NCBI RefSeq assembly: GCF_011320075.1
Contig: NZ_JAANPA010000007.1
Coordinates: 1-64,000 of the forward strand
DNA from: Sphingosinicella sp. YJ22
GTDB lineage: Bacteria > Pseudomonadota > Alphaproteobacteria > Sphingomonadales > Sphingomonadaceae
Direction: 5' to 3'
DNA: 64,000 bases
The notes beneath the pieces were generated by a model. The model saw only the letters and a program-made list of their open reading frames with translations, was not told the DNA's origin and did not search any database. Below, in pieces: positions 19,240 to 28,592 of this stretch (position 1 is its first letter; each line of letters starts with the position of its first letter). A program made the translations under genes and the position numbers.

Positions 19240-20366
19240 AGCGCCTTTTCGTAAACCCGATAGACGCGGTTGATCTTTGCCTCGATCGCATCGGCGATCG
19301 CGACCATTCCCTGATTGTCGTCGAGGATCCAGCCGACCTCGCCGCGGCTGATGGCGTATTTGGGCCCAGCCTCCGCCCGGATCGTGCCGATCAGCATGAA
19401 GGCGAGCTGCGAGGCGATTCGGCTCGCCTGAAGCCTCTTCACCACGCCCATCAGCGGCACCCGCGCCTCGCCGAACTTGCCGCGTTTCAGCCACCACAGG
19501 ATCTTCGCCCAGCCGAACGGGAACAGCTTGCCGTCCAGCCCCTTCAGGACGCGGTTGATGTTGGGCAGCGACATCATGAACGCGACCGGCTCGCCGTCAT
19601 ATTCGGCGATCCGGATCATGTCCTCGAACACCAATGGCTTCAGCTTCTCGCCGGCGAAGGCGATCTCGCTGTCGGTCAGCGGGATGAAGCCCCAATTGTC
19701 GCCCCACGCGTCGTTGAGGATCGACAGGATCAGGGCCGCTTCCTCGTCGAACCGGCTCTTGTCGACGTTGCGCACGCGGATGCGCGGGTTCTTCTGGCCG
19801 CTCGCGACGATGCGCTGGATGAGCGGCGGGAAGTCATTCGTGACGTCGAGGTCGTAGGTGTAGAGGTCCTTGACCCCCTTATAGCCGGCGGCCTCGACCC
19901 AGTCCTCATAGGCGGCGAGATTATGGCCCATCATCACCATCGGCGGGTGGTCCTGGCCCTTCACGAGAAGCCCGGGCTCGTCCCAGATGCCGAGCGAGAA
20001 GGGGCCGAGCGAGCGGGTCATGCCCTTGGCCTTGAGCCAGCCCTCGGCGGCGGCGATCAGCGCCTGCGCGGTCTCCGCATCCTCGGCCTCGAACATGCCC
20101 CACTGGCCGGTGCCGGCGCCCATATGCTCGAGCACCAGTGCGTCGACCTGCGCCGAGATCCGCCCGACCACGCGGCCGTCGCGGCGGGCCAGGAACAGCT
20201 CGGCCTCGGCATGCTCGAACCAAGGATTCTTGCCCGGAGTGATCAGCCCGTTCACCTCGTCGCGGAGCGGCGGCACCCAGTTCGGGTCGTCGCGGTTCAG
20301 CCGATACTGAAGTTCGACGAAGGCGTTCTTCTCCGCCTTGGTGCGCACGGGGGTGACGGTGACCAT
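19236..20366 (-). CDS. GNAT-superfamily-like protein
   Basis: This 376-residue cytosolic protein belongs to a conserved alphaproteobacterial family, sometimes labelled dATP pyrophosphohydrolase or N-acetyltransferase. The start LQYRLNRDDPNWVPPLRDEV and the block FFLARRDG-VGRISAQVD near 57-75 resemble a GNAT fold. A second similar half may follow (EYDGEPVAFMMSLPNIN near 255). No substrate can be deduced. It converges on exonuclease III with a four-base overlap. Confidence 0.6.
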   Translation of the reverse strand: MVTVTPVRTKAEKNAFVELQYRLNRDDPNWVPPLRDEVNGLITPGKNPWFEHAEAELFLARRDGRVVGRISAQVDALVLEHMGAGTGQWGMFEAEDAETAQALIAAAEGWLKAKGMTRSLGPFSLGIWDEPGLLVKGQDHPPMVMMGHNLAAYEDWVEAAGYKGVKDLYTYDLDVTNDFPPLIQRIVASGQKNPRIRVRNVDKSRFDEEAALILSILNDAWGDNWGFIPLTDSEIAFAGEKLKPLVFEDMIRIAEYDGEPVAFMMSLPNINRVLKGLDGKLFPFGWAKILWWLKRGKFGEARVPLMGVVKRLQASRIASQLAFMLIGTIRAEAGPKYAISRGEVGWILDDNQGMVAIADAIEAKINRVYRVYEKAL

Positions 20367-20395
20367 TAAGCTCCAATCCTCCCGCTCAAGGGCTC

Positions 20396-20446
20396 AAAAA
20401 GAAGGCCCCGCCTTCCCTGGCGCTCGGCTAGGGGAAGGGCGGGGCC
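20396..20446 (-). terminator. Intrinsic terminator of the fatty acid hydroxylase gene
   Basis: Read on the minus strand, a GC-rich hairpin (arms GGCCCCGCCCTTCCC and GGGAAGGCGGGGCC with one bulge) is followed directly by a run TTCTTTTT. It lies 30 bases after the hydroxylase stop codon. Confidence 0.8.
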
Positions 20447-20476
20447 TCGACAAGTTCAGGCTGGTGCGTCGGGAGC

Positions 20477-21271
20477 TCAGTCGCGCCCGCGCTGCCGCGG
20501 GTGCCCCGTGGCGACGCCGCCGGAGAGCTGCGCCACATAGGGATATTGCTTCGCGACCTCGTCGGTGTAGCCGAGGTTGAACACGGTCGGGCTCTTGTTC
20601 GGCCGGTCGCCGCGGGCGCGGTCGTAGAAGGTGCCGAACAGCTTGTCCCAGAAGAAGCTGGTGATCCCGAAATTGCCGTCCTCGTCGTGGAAATGGTGCG
20701 CCATGTGCCGCTTCTTCATTTCCGCCAGCAGCTTGTTGCGCGGCTTGTAGGCGAGGTGCTGGATGCAGTGGACGAACTCGTAGAAGGCGGTTGTGAGCAG
20801 GCCGGTCGCGAAAGCGGCGGCGGCGGCGCCGATCGCCGCTTCCTGGCCCCACGGCAGGCCGATCGCATAGCCGATCGGGATCACGAACAGGGCGATGGTC
20901 GGCAGAGTCGTGTAGAGCGCTCCGAACAGCACCTCGAGATGGTTCGGGTCCTGGTGGTGATCGTAATGGATGCGCTTCCAGGTCGGCGCGAGCAGCTTGT
21001 GCTTCCACATCCAGCGGCTGTGCAACACCCAGCGGTGAAGCACGTACCAGGCGAGCGGGTAAATGAGGCTGGCGACCGCGACGGCGACCACGGTCGGCGC
21101 GACCGGCGCCGGATAGGCCGCGAACACGCCGATCGAGACCGCGGCGAGCAGAAGATAGGCGATGATCGCCGGATACTGGAAATAGGCGACGACCAGCTCG
21201 CGGAACGTCATCTTGTCGAGATGATGCTCACGCCTCCAGAAGGACGGGCGAAGGGTCTGTGCGGTTTTCAC
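20477..21271 (-). CDS. Fatty acid hydroxylase / sterol desaturase superfamily protein
   Basis: This 264-residue integral membrane di-iron enzyme has four hydrophobic segments and the histidine boxes of the superfamily: HRWVLHS, HYDHH, then HCIQHLAYK and HMAHHFHDEDG. It presumably inserts a hydroxyl into a lipid acyl chain or sphingoid base. The nearby sphingolipid genes make a sphingolipid substrate possible, but the distance (6 kb) and separate transcription leave this open. The GTG start at 21271 is favoured by AAGAGGAT upstream; later in-frame ATG codons would cut the N-terminus. Confidence 0.82.
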   Translation of the reverse strand: MKTAQTLRPSFWRREHHLDKMTFRELVVAYFQYPAIIAYLLLAAVSIGVFAAYPAPVAPTVVAVAVASLIYPLAWYVLHRWVLHSRWMWKHKLLAPTWKRIHYDHHQDPNHLEVLFGALYTTLPTIALFVIPIGYAIGLPWGQEAAIGAAAAAFATGLLTTAFYEFVHCIQHLAYKPRNKLLAEMKKRHMAHHFHDEDGNFGITSFFWDKLFGTFYDRARGDRPNKSPTVFNLGYTDEVAKQYPYVAQLSGGVATGHPRQRGRD

Positions 21272-21398
21272 GTCTTTAGATCCTCTTGGGTCCTCGAGCG
21301 CCGGGGACGAGCCCCGTGGCGCGCGGACCTCGGAATATGAGGCGGGCAGATAGATTTGCAATAAGGCGGTTTTCGGGCGGCTGAACGGCCGCGCGCCG

Positions 21399-22496
21399 CT
21401 ATTCCTCGGTGCGGACCAGAACCGTCTCGCCGATCAGCAGGAACAGGAAGAACGGCCCCCAGGCGGCGAGGAACGGCGGATAGGCGCCGAAATTGCCGAG
21501 CGCGAGCGCGAAATTATCGGCGACGAAATAGGAGAAGCCGAGCCCCATCCCGACCACCGCGCGCATGAACAGCTGGCCCGAGCGGGCGAGGCCGAACGCG
21601 GCGATGGCGGCGAGGAGCGGCATCAGCACGCCCGACAGCGGGCCGGAGATCTTGTGCCACCAATTGGCCTCGGCGGAGCGGATCGAGCGGCCGGCGCGCT
21701 CCAGTTCGTCGATCGAGCGCCTGAGCATCCAGAAATCCTGCTCGTCGGGGTCGACCGAGGCGAGGGTGAACTGGATGGGCAGGATGTCGTCGCCGATCTT
21801 CAGGCTCGGCACGCGGCTGACGACGCCGCTGTTGACGTCGAAGCGGCGGACATTGCTGAGTTCCCAGCCGGGACGGGCGTAGCGGCCGCTCTCGGCCTCG
21901 GTGGTGGCGACCAGGGTGGTGCCCTCGCGATCGTAGATGCGCACGCCCGACAAGCGCGTGTCGCGGCCGCCGCCCATCACCTGGCGGGCGAAGATGAGAT
22001 CGTCGCCGGCGCGAATCCACACATTGGTCTTGGTGCCGCTCTCGGGCGGCACGGCGCCGTAGCCGACATCCTCCCAGGCGTTGAGTGCGGCGGTGGCGCG
22101 GGTCGCGAAGCGCTCGTTGAACACGAACAGGAAGCCGGCAAAGACCAGGCTGGTCAACATCAGCGGCGCGATGATCTGGTGCGCCGATATCCCCGCCGCC
22201 TTCATCGCGATGATCTCGCTATGCTGGTTCATCGACGCGAAGGTGATGAGCGTTCCGAGCAGGATCGCGAACGGCGCGAATTGCTGGATCAGCTGCGGGA
22301 TGCGCAGCGACACGTAGCGCCACAATTGCTCCTCGCCATTGCCCGGCTGGGCGAGGATCCGGCCGGATTCGCCGAGCAGGTCGAGGATCATCAGCAGGAA
22401 GACCAGCGATGCCAGCACCGCGATGGCGCGCACCAGGAAGGTCTTCGCGAGGTACCAGGCGATCGGCCGGGACGGGAAGAAGTGAATGTTGATCAT
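21399..22496 (-). CDS. lptG: LPS export ABC transporter permease LptG
   Basis: This 365-residue protein of the LptF/LptG family has membrane helices at both ends and a central periplasmic beta-jellyroll (about 100-265). With LptF, LptB and LptC it extracts lipopolysaccharide, or its functional equivalent, from the inner membrane. In sphingomonads glycosphingolipids replace LPS, so the natural cargo here is uncertain. The ATG at 22496 overlaps the stop of lptF (ATGA), as expected for a stoichiometric pair. The upstream frame reads into lptF and is excluded. Confidence 0.9.
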   Translation of the reverse strand: MINIHFFPSRPIAWYLAKTFLVRAIAVLASLVFLLMILDLLGESGRILAQPGNGEEQLWRYVSLRIPQLIQQFAPFAILLGTLITFASMNQHSEIIAMKAAGISAHQIIAPLMLTSLVFAGFLFVFNERFATRATAALNAWEDVGYGAVPPESGTKTNVWIRAGDDLIFARQVMGGGRDTRLSGVRIYDREGTTLVATTEAESGRYARPGWELSNVRRFDVNSGVVSRVPSLKIGDDILPIQFTLASVDPDEQDFWMLRRSIDELERAGRSIRSAEANWWHKISGPLSGVLMPLLAAIAAFGLARSGQLFMRAVVGMGLGFSYFVADNFALALGNFGAYPPFLAAWGPFFLFLLIGETVLVRTEE

Positions 22497-23713
22497 GCGG
22501 CCGGGATCGCCTGCAGCCGCTTGCGCTTGCGGCGCTCGTGGCCGAGCATCCGCGCGATGAGCTTGCCGAGCCTGGAGAAGGCGCGCTCGAGCGCGCCGAT
22601 CGGCTGGCCGCCCGGCTTGTGGGCCAGAGTCCAGTACATCCACAGGATCAGCGCGGCGACCAGGGTAAAGGGCAGCCAGATCGAGATCCACGGGCTGACC
22701 AGGCCGATCGCGCTTGTGCGCTCGCCATATTGGAACAGCTTGTGGACCGCGACGACGAACACGATCGCCACGAAAATGCCGAGGCCGGAGGTGCTGCGCT
22801 TGGGCGGCACCGCCAGCGCCACCGCCATCAGCGGCAGAAGTACCATGATCAGCACCTCGGCCAGCCGGAAATGGAAGTTGGCGGACACGCGGTCGCGGTA
22901 GACCTCGCTCGTCCGGTCATTGTCGATGACCTTGAGAAGCTCGCCCAGATTGAGCTCCTCCTCGCCGATGCCGCGCTGACGGAAGGCCTCGATCGCCGGC
23001 AGGTTCACCGGGAAGTCGTAGCTGGCGAAGCTCAGCACGCGCGGCACCTGGAAGCCGGGCTCGTCCTGGACGAGCCGGCCGTTGCTGACGCGCAGCAGGA
23101 TCGTGTTCTCCTCGTCGCTCTTGAGGAAGGTGCCGCGGTCGGCGGTGACGGCGATGCGCCGCCCCTCGCTGTCGTCGACCCGGACGAACACGCCGTGCAG
23201 GACCCGGCCATTGTCCTCGCTGTCCTCGACTCGAAGGGTCATGTTGTCGCCGAGCGGGGTGAACTCGCCGACCCGGATCGAGGCGCCGAGAGCACCGGAG
23301 CGAAGATCGAACTCGAGCCTCTGATAGGCGAATTCGGACAAAGGCTGGACGTAGCCGACGATGGCGAAGTTGGTCGCCATCAAGGCGGCGCAGAACAGGT
23401 AGGGCACGCGCAGAAGGCGGCCGTAGCCGAGGCCGACCGAGCGAAGCGCGTCGAGCTCCGACGACAGCGCCATGTTCCGGAAGGCGAGCAATATGCCCAT
23501 CATCAGCCCGAGCGGGATGCCGAGGCCCATATATTCGGGGATGAGGTTGGCGAGCATCTGCCACACGATGCTGACCGGGCCGCCCTCGCTGACCACGAAG
23601 TCGAACAGGCGCAGCATCTTTTCGAGCAGCAGAAGCATCGCCGCCAGCACCAAAGTGGCGACGAGCGGCACGAACACCTTGCGGGCGATGTAGAAGTCGA
23701 TCTTCTTCAGCAC
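22493..23713 (-). CDS. lptF: LPS export ABC transporter permease LptF
   Basis: This 406-residue protein has the LptF/LptG (YjgP/YjgQ) layout. Three N-terminal helices include the conserved LPEYMGLGIPLGLMMG-type turn near 55-70 and SSELDALRSVGLGYGRLL near 85-102. A periplasmic domain and three C-terminal helices follow, and the tail is basic. It is the first gene of the lptF-lptG pair and is coupled to lptG by ATGA. A divergent lipid-kinase-like gene starts 161 bases away. Confidence 0.9.
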   Translation of the reverse strand: MLKKIDFYIARKVFVPLVATLVLAAMLLLLEKMLRLFDFVVSEGGPVSIVWQMLANLIPEYMGLGIPLGLMMGILLAFRNMALSSELDALRSVGLGYGRLLRVPYLFCAALMATNFAIVGYVQPLSEFAYQRLEFDLRSGALGASIRVGEFTPLGDNMTLRVEDSEDNGRVLHGVFVRVDDSEGRRIAVTADRGTFLKSDEENTILLRVSNGRLVQDEPGFQVPRVLSFASYDFPVNLPAIEAFRQRGIGEEELNLGELLKVIDNDRTSEVYRDRVSANFHFRLAEVLIMVLLPLMAVALAVPPKRSTSGLGIFVAIVFVVAVHKLFQYGERTSAIGLVSPWISIWLPFTLVAALILWMYWTLAHKPGGQPIGALERAFSRLGKLIARMLGHERRKRKRLQAIPAA

Positions 23714-23874
23714 ACCCTAAATCCGTCGCTCCTCGGCCCCATTTCGGCCCCAAGCCGCCCGCATGAGCCGGAAGTGAGATGGCGCACTATGCGCGCCCCG
23801 CCGGCAATTCCGCCCGGCTATAACTGCCTGGAGTCATGTGGTCATGTCGAAATCGTCGCGATCGGAGGCCGGGA

Positions 23875-24831
23875 ATGGCTGACGTCGCGCTGCTCTCGAA
23901 TGGCCGGTCGGCCGGAAGCCAGGCGCTGCTCGCCGGAGTGCGCGCTTATTGCGCAGCGAGCGGCGGGATCTTCCATTATGAGGTCGACGATCTCGGCCAG
24001 ATCGAGGCCGCGCTTCGCGTGATCGCGCGGGTTCGGCCCAAGGTGCTGGTGGTCAATGGCGGCGAGCGGGCGGTCCAGGCGGTGCTCGCCGGCCTGGTCA
24101 GCGGCGAGGCCTTCGAGGGCGGGATGCCGCCGATCGCGGTGCTGCCGATCGGGCGCACCAACCTCATCGCCCGCGACCTCGGCGCCGAGGGCGACCCGAT
24201 CGCGGTTCTGACGCGCATCGTCGAGATTGCGAGCGGAGACCTTGCGCCCCATGTCGTCCGCCGCGAGCTGATCGCTTTGAGCGCCGGCCGCTCGAACCAG
24301 CCGGTGTTCGGCATGTTCGCCGGCGCAGGCGGGCTCGCCGAGGCGATGCTCTACTGCCGCGAGCGGCTCTATCCGCTGGGCCTGCCGAGCCGCCTTTGCC
24401 ATTTCCTGACCGGCTGCGCGGCCCTGCTGTCGCTGGTGCCGCTGCCCGGCCGGCTGCAGCCGGTGCGGCCGGCGCCGGTGCGCCTCACCATGCAGAACGA
24501 CCGGCGCCTGGAGGGCAGCTTCCAGCTGCTGATGGTGACCACGCTGGAGCGCATGCTCGCCTCGCGCAATCCAGCGGACGGCGCGCTCAAGGTGATGGCG
24601 GTCGAGCGGCGGTGGCGGCCGATGCTTCGCACCGCCGTCGACGCGATGCGCGGCCGGCTCGGCGCGCGCGGCGGCGGCGGCGTCCATCTCGGCCGCGGCG
24701 CCGAGCTCAGCATCGAGGGCGAGGGCTCGGGCGTGATCCTGGACGGAGCGCTGTTCCGCGCCCGCGCCGGCGAGCCGATCGTGCTTCGCACCACCCCGGC
24801 GCTCCCCTTCCTCAGCCTCGCGGCGGCTTGA
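23875..24831 (+). CDS. Diacylglycerol kinase family protein
   Basis: This 318-residue protein has a DAGK/sphingosine-kinase-type catalytic domain. VVNGGERAVQAVLAGL near 58-75 matches the ATP-binding GGDGT loop region, though GERA replaces GDGT. IAVLPIGRTNLIARDLG near 93-110 matches the GTxNDxAR motif, with RTN in place of GTN. These changes in the nucleotide loop question whether it is an active kinase. The ATG at 23875 has GGAGG eight bases upstream. Its position beside lptFG and near the sphingolipid genes suggests lipid metabolism. Confidence 0.75.
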   Translation: MADVALLSNGRSAGSQALLAGVRAYCAASGGIFHYEVDDLGQIEAALRVIARVRPKVLVVNGGERAVQAVLAGLVSGEAFEGGMPPIAVLPIGRTNLIARDLGAEGDPIAVLTRIVEIASGDLAPHVVRRELIALSAGRSNQPVFGMFAGAGGLAEAMLYCRERLYPLGLPSRLCHFLTGCAALLSLVPLPGRLQPVRPAPVRLTMQNDRRLEGSFQLLMVTTLERMLASRNPADGALKVMAVERRWRPMLRTAVDAMRGRLGARGGGGVHLGRGAELSIEGEGSGVILDGALFRARAGEPIVLRTTPALPFLSLAAA

Positions 24832-24835
24832 CCCC

Positions 24836-26833
24836 CTATTCCGCGGCGGCGTCGTAGCCTTCGCGGCGGGTCATCGCGGATTCGACTGCGGCGGCGAGCT
24901 GGGCGACGGTGAAGGGCTTGCGCAGCACCGGCCGCCCGCCGAGCTCGTCCAGGGTTCCCGCTTCGCCGACATAGCCGGTGACGAACAGGATGCCGAGGCC
25001 GGGATAGGTCCGGCCGACCTCGCGGGCGAGCTCGACGCCGGTCATGTTGGGCATAACGACGTCGGTGATGACGAGATCGAAGCCGCCTTCCTCCTCGAGG
25101 ATACGGAGCGCTTCGGCGCCGCCCGGCACGGCATGGGGGCGATGGCCCAGCTCCTGAAGCGCGCTCACCGTCGAACGGCTCACCCGCGGGTCGTCCTCGA
25201 CGACGAGGATTCGGCCGCTGTGCAGCGCCGGCCGGATCTCCTCGGCCTGGCCGAACCCGTGGCGCGGGGTCTCGGCGGCCGCCGTGACGCCCACCGCGTG
25301 GGGCAGGTAGATCGACACGCTGGTGCCGCGGCCGACCTCGGACTCAAGGACGATGTCGCCGCCGGACTGGCGGGCGAAGCCAAAGATCTGGCTGAGGCCG
25401 AGGCCGGTGCCCTTGCCGACCGGCTTGGTGGTGAAGAACGGCTCGAACACGCGCTCCATATGCTCGGGCGCGATGCCTCGACCGGTGTCGGCGACCGTCA
25501 CCCGGACATATTCGCCGGCGTCGAGCGCGCCGACCTCGCCGTCGCCCAGAGTCGCGTTGGCGACGGCGATGGTGAGGTCGCCGGTCTCCGCCATCGCGTC
25601 GCGCGCGTTGACGCACAGGTTGAGGATGGCGTTCTCGAGCCCGTTCTGGTCGGCCCAGACGTGCCAGGGCTCGTCGGGGAAGCTGGTGTGGACCCGGATT
25701 CGCTCGCCGATCGTGCGGTCGATCAGCTCGAGCATGTTCTGGACCAGGGTGGACGGCGCGATCGCCTCGGGCAGCAGCGGCTCGGCGCGGGCGAAGGTGA
25801 GCAGGCGGCGGGTCAGCGCGGAGGCGCGGGTCGCGCCTTCCAGGGCGCTGTCGATATGGTCCTCGGCCTCGCGCGGCGAGGTCCTCATCCGGCGCTTGGC
25901 GAGGTCGAGGCCGCCGACGACCACCGCGAGCATGTTGTTGAAGTCATGAGCGATGCCGCCGGTGAGCTGGCCGACCGCCTCCATCTTCTGGACCTGGCGC
26001 AATTTCTCCTCGGCGGCGGCGCGCTCGCTCATCTCGTCCTGGAGCCGCTCGTTGGCCGTGCTCAGCTCGCGGGTCCGGGCCTGGACGGCGCGTTCGAGCT
26101 CCGCCGAGCGCTCCGCCTCCAGGTCCGCCTGGGACCGCGCGATGCGCCCCTCGGCGAAGGCCTTGTAGGCCCAATAGGACAGGGCGATGGCGAGCAGGCT
26201 GATCGCGACCGCGACCCAGCCCAGCCACATCATGAAGCGGTCGGCGCTGTCCGAGGCCGCCTGGCTCGCACGCACCCGCTCGTTCAGGGTCTGGCGCGCC
26301 GCATCCTCGATCGCGTCCAGTTGGGCCTGGAGCTGGGTGAGCGTGTCGGAGCCCGCCGCGGAATAGAACAGGCCGAGCGCCGCGGTGCCTTGCTGGCGGC
26401 TTGCGGCGGTGGCGGCCCTGCCGAGCTCCTCGCCGCGGCGGTTGAACAGCTGGCGGAGCAGGGTCACCCGTTCGAGCTGTTCTTCATCGTTGCGGACGAG
26501 ACTGCGCAAACGGCCGATGTGGAAGGCGGCGCGGCGCCATTCCTGGTAATAAGAGGTGCCGGAGGTCTCCAAATCCTCGTCGAGCGCGAAGCGGCCGAGC
26601 GCCGCCTCGGCGCGCGCGATCGAGCCGTCGACCGCACGGACGAGATGCATCGTCTCATAGACGTTGCGCTCGAGCTCGAGCGCCGCCTCGCGGTTGCGGT
26701 TGGTGAGGGTGACGAGGCCGAGCAGGCCGATGAGGATGATCGCGCCGACCAGCGCAACGGCGCTGGCCCACCGGCCCTGCCACGCGGCCGGCTCCGAGAC
26801 GTCCAACGCGCCGGTGCTGGTCTCCTCCGCCAT
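24836..26833 (-). CDS. Hybrid sensor histidine kinase/response regulator with CHASE3-like sensor
   Basis: This 665-residue protein has a membrane helix (about 25-45), a periplasmic helical domain resembling CHASE3 (about 55-205), a second helix (about 208-228) and a coiled coil. The histidine kinase core follows: [15 protein letters not shown] with the phospho-accepting His, N box [15 protein letters not shown], and DTGRGI then [14 protein letters not shown] in the ATP lid. A C-terminal receiver ([13 protein letters not shown] to [11 protein letters not shown]) carries the phospho-Asp. ATG 26833 is favoured over GTG 26842 by an AGGTGGG ribosome site. No partner regulator is adjacent. Confidence 0.9.
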   Translation of the reverse strand: MAEETSTGALDVSEPAAWQGRWASAVALVGAIILIGLLGLVTLTNRNREAALELERNVYETMHLVRAVDGSIARAEAALGRFALDEDLETSGTSYYQEWRRAAFHIGRLRSLVRNDEEQLERVTLLRQLFNRRGEELGRAATAASRQQGTAALGLFYSAAGSDTLTQLQAQLDAIEDAARQTLNERVRASQAASDSADRFMMWLGWVAVAISLLAIALSYWAYKAFAEGRIARSQADLEAERSAELERAVQARTRELSTANERLQDEMSERAAAEEKLRQVQKMEAVGQLTGGIAHDFNNMLAVVVGGLDLAKRRMRTSPREAEDHIDSALEGATRASALTRRLLTFARAEPLLPEAIAPSTLVQNMLELIDRTIGERIRVHTSFPDEPWHVWADQNGLENAILNLCVNARDAMAETGDLTIAVANATLGDGEVGALDAGEYVRVTVADTGRGIAPEHMERVFEPFFTTKPVGKGTGLGLSQIFGFARQSGGDIVLESEVGRGTSVSIYLPHAVGVTAAAETPRHGFGQAEEIRPALHSGRILVVEDDPRVSRSTVSALQELGHRPHAVPGGAEALRILEEEGGFDLVITDVVMPNMTGVELAREVGRTYPGLGILFVTGYVGEAGTLDELGGRPVLRKPFTVAQLAAAVESAMTRREGYDAAAE

Positions 26834-26977
26834 CCGGCCCACCTATTAGAGGAAGGTTGCCGGCATTTAAAGCATATCGGCGGTTGCTACGGTGTCGTTA
26901 CGTCCCATTGGCGGAGCTTGTGGCCGCGGTTGCCGGGCCGCCAGGTGATGTCACCGGCCTCGCGACCGCTATCGGCC

Positions 26978-28240
26978 TCAGCCGATCACGCCGGTGGCTT
27001 TGCCCGCGCGCTCGAACATCGCCAGGATCTCGCCGACTTCCGCCGCGCTATGCTCGGCGCAGAGCGAGCAGCGCAGAAGGGTCATGTTGGCGGGAGTCGC
27101 CGGCGGGCGGGCGAGATTGACGTAGAGACCCTCGGTCAGCAGCGCCTCCCACATCGCGGCGCCCTTCTCGAGATCGGGCATGATCACCGCGATGATCGCC
27201 GATTGCGGCTCGTCGGTGCCGAGCTGGAAGCCGAGCGCCTTGAGGCCGCCGTGGAGGCGCTTGGAATTCTCCCACAGATGGGCGCGCTTGTCCGAGCCGT
27301 GCATGAGCTTGCGGATCGACGTCGCGGCGGTGGCCACGACGCTCGGCGGAAGCGAGGCGGTGAAGACATAGGGGCGGCAGACGAGCCGAAGGATCTCGAA
27401 TTTGGGATGGTTGGAGACGCAGAAGCCGCCTACCGTTCCGACGCTCTTGGAGAAGGTGCCGATGACGAAGTCGACATCGTCGAGCACGCCCTGCGCCTCG
27501 ACGACTCCGCGGCCATTCTCGCCGATGAAGCCCATCGAATGGGCCTCGTCGACCAGCACCATGGCGCCGGCGGCCTTGGAGACGGCGACCATTTCCTTCA
27601 GCGGCGCGACGTCGCCGAGCATCGAATAGACGCCTTCGAGCACGACCAGCTTGCCGGCGTCGGCGGGAATTCGGGCGAGGCGCTTCTCGAGCGCGGACAC
27701 GTCATTGTGGCGGAAGGCGACGATCTCCGCATCGCCCATCTTGCAGCCGTCATAGATCGACGCGTGGCTGTCGATGTCGAGGACGACATAGTCGCCCTTG
27801 CCGGCAATGGTGGAGATGATTCCGAGATTGGCCTGGTAGCCGGTCGAGAACACCATGGCATGGTCCATGCCATAGAAGTCCTTGAGCGCGTCCTCGCACT
27901 CCTTGTGGCCCTGATAGGTGCCGTTGAGTACCCGGCTTCCAGTGGTGCCCGAGCCGAACTCGTCGAGCGCCTTCTTGCCGGCGGCGATGACGTCCGCGTC
28001 GAACGTCATGCCCATGTAATTGTAGGTGCCGAGGAGAATCGTCTCCTTGCCGTTGCAGATCGCCCGGGTCGGCGACAGCACCTTTTCCATGACCAGCCCG
28101 AACGGGTCCTTGAGCCCGGTCGCGAGCAGTCCCTCGCGCTGGGCGATCAGCGGGTCGAACTTAGAGAAGAGGTCGCGGCCATGGCCTTCGGGCGCGGGCG
28201 CCGCGGCGGGGTCCAGGCTGTCGATGCCCGCTTCGGTCAT
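26978..28240 (-). CDS. spt: Serine palmitoyltransferase
   Basis: This 420-residue PLP enzyme of the alpha-oxoamine synthase family condenses serine with an acyl thioester to give 3-ketosphinganine, the first step of sphingolipid synthesis. The Schiff-base lysine in GTFSKSVGTVGG falls at residue 265. Length and lysine position equal those known for the soluble Sphingomonas enzyme. The cofactor region VDEAHSMGFIGENGRG and the His in DSHASIYDG are also present. The ATG overlaps the stop of the ACP gene (ATGA at 28237-28240), which implies that the ACP delivers the acyl chain. Confidence 0.95.
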   Translation of the reverse strand: MTEAGIDSLDPAAAPAPEGHGRDLFSKFDPLIAQREGLLATGLKDPFGLVMEKVLSPTRAICNGKETILLGTYNYMGMTFDADVIAAGKKALDEFGSGTTGSRVLNGTYQGHKECEDALKDFYGMDHAMVFSTGYQANLGIISTIAGKGDYVVLDIDSHASIYDGCKMGDAEIVAFRHNDVSALEKRLARIPADAGKLVVLEGVYSMLGDVAPLKEMVAVSKAAGAMVLVDEAHSMGFIGENGRGVVEAQGVLDDVDFVIGTFSKSVGTVGGFCVSNHPKFEILRLVCRPYVFTASLPPSVVATAATSIRKLMHGSDKRAHLWENSKRLHGGLKALGFQLGTDEPQSAIIAVIMPDLEKGAAMWEALLTEGLYVNLARPPATPANMTLLRCSLCAEHSAAEVGEILAMFERAGKATGVIG

Positions 28241-28488
28241 TGCTCGGAGTTCCGCAGCGCCTCGATCGCGTCGACCAGCTGGCCGACCGTCTCGATCTCC
28301 GCCTGCATGTTCATGGTGATGAGGATGTCGAACTCGTCCTCGACCGAGGCGACGAAATCCATCACGACGAGGCTGTCCCACTCGAGATCGCCCGCGAAGG
28401 TGGTGGTGTCGGTGAGCGCGGCATTCTTCTTGTTGAACGGCGCAATCAGCTCTGCGACCTTGTCGAAGGTCTGGTCCCGGTCTGTCAT
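28237..28488 (-). CDS. Acyl carrier protein of the sphingolipid pathway
   Basis: This 83-residue acidic protein has the ACP fold. Ser39 in WDSLVVMDF is the phosphopantetheine attachment site. It precedes and overlaps the serine palmitoyltransferase gene, the same arrangement as the dedicated ACP in Caulobacter-type sphingolipid loci. It is therefore expected to present acyl chains to SPT rather than serve bulk fatty acid synthesis. Confidence 0.92.
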   Translation of the reverse strand: MTDRDQTFDKVAELIAPFNKKNAALTDTTTFAGDLEWDSLVVMDFVASVEDEFDILITMNMQAEIETVGQLVDAIEALRNSEQ

Positions 28489-28592
28489 GGCTGCCCTTTA
28501 GGTGCGTTGGGGGCGCCCTGCCAAGCGATTAGGGCTGAAGCGCGGCAGTGCGGCGGCGAAGCCGGGGGCCGCGAACGGAGGGGGAGAGCGAT

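Noticed and set aside
28241-28381. An N-terminal extension of serine palmitoyltransferase into the ACP gene.
   Set aside because: The ATG at 28240 gives exactly 420 residues with Lys265 as the PLP site, and the extension is the ACP coding region in another frame.
25133-28501. A 1122-codon open frame on the plus strand opposite the histidine kinase and serine palmitoyltransferase genes.
   Set aside because: It lies antisense to two unmistakable genes and is rich in Arg, Ala, Gly and Asp from GC-rich codons. It has no recognisable domain. Similar shadows occur opposite the autotransporter and the RTX gene.
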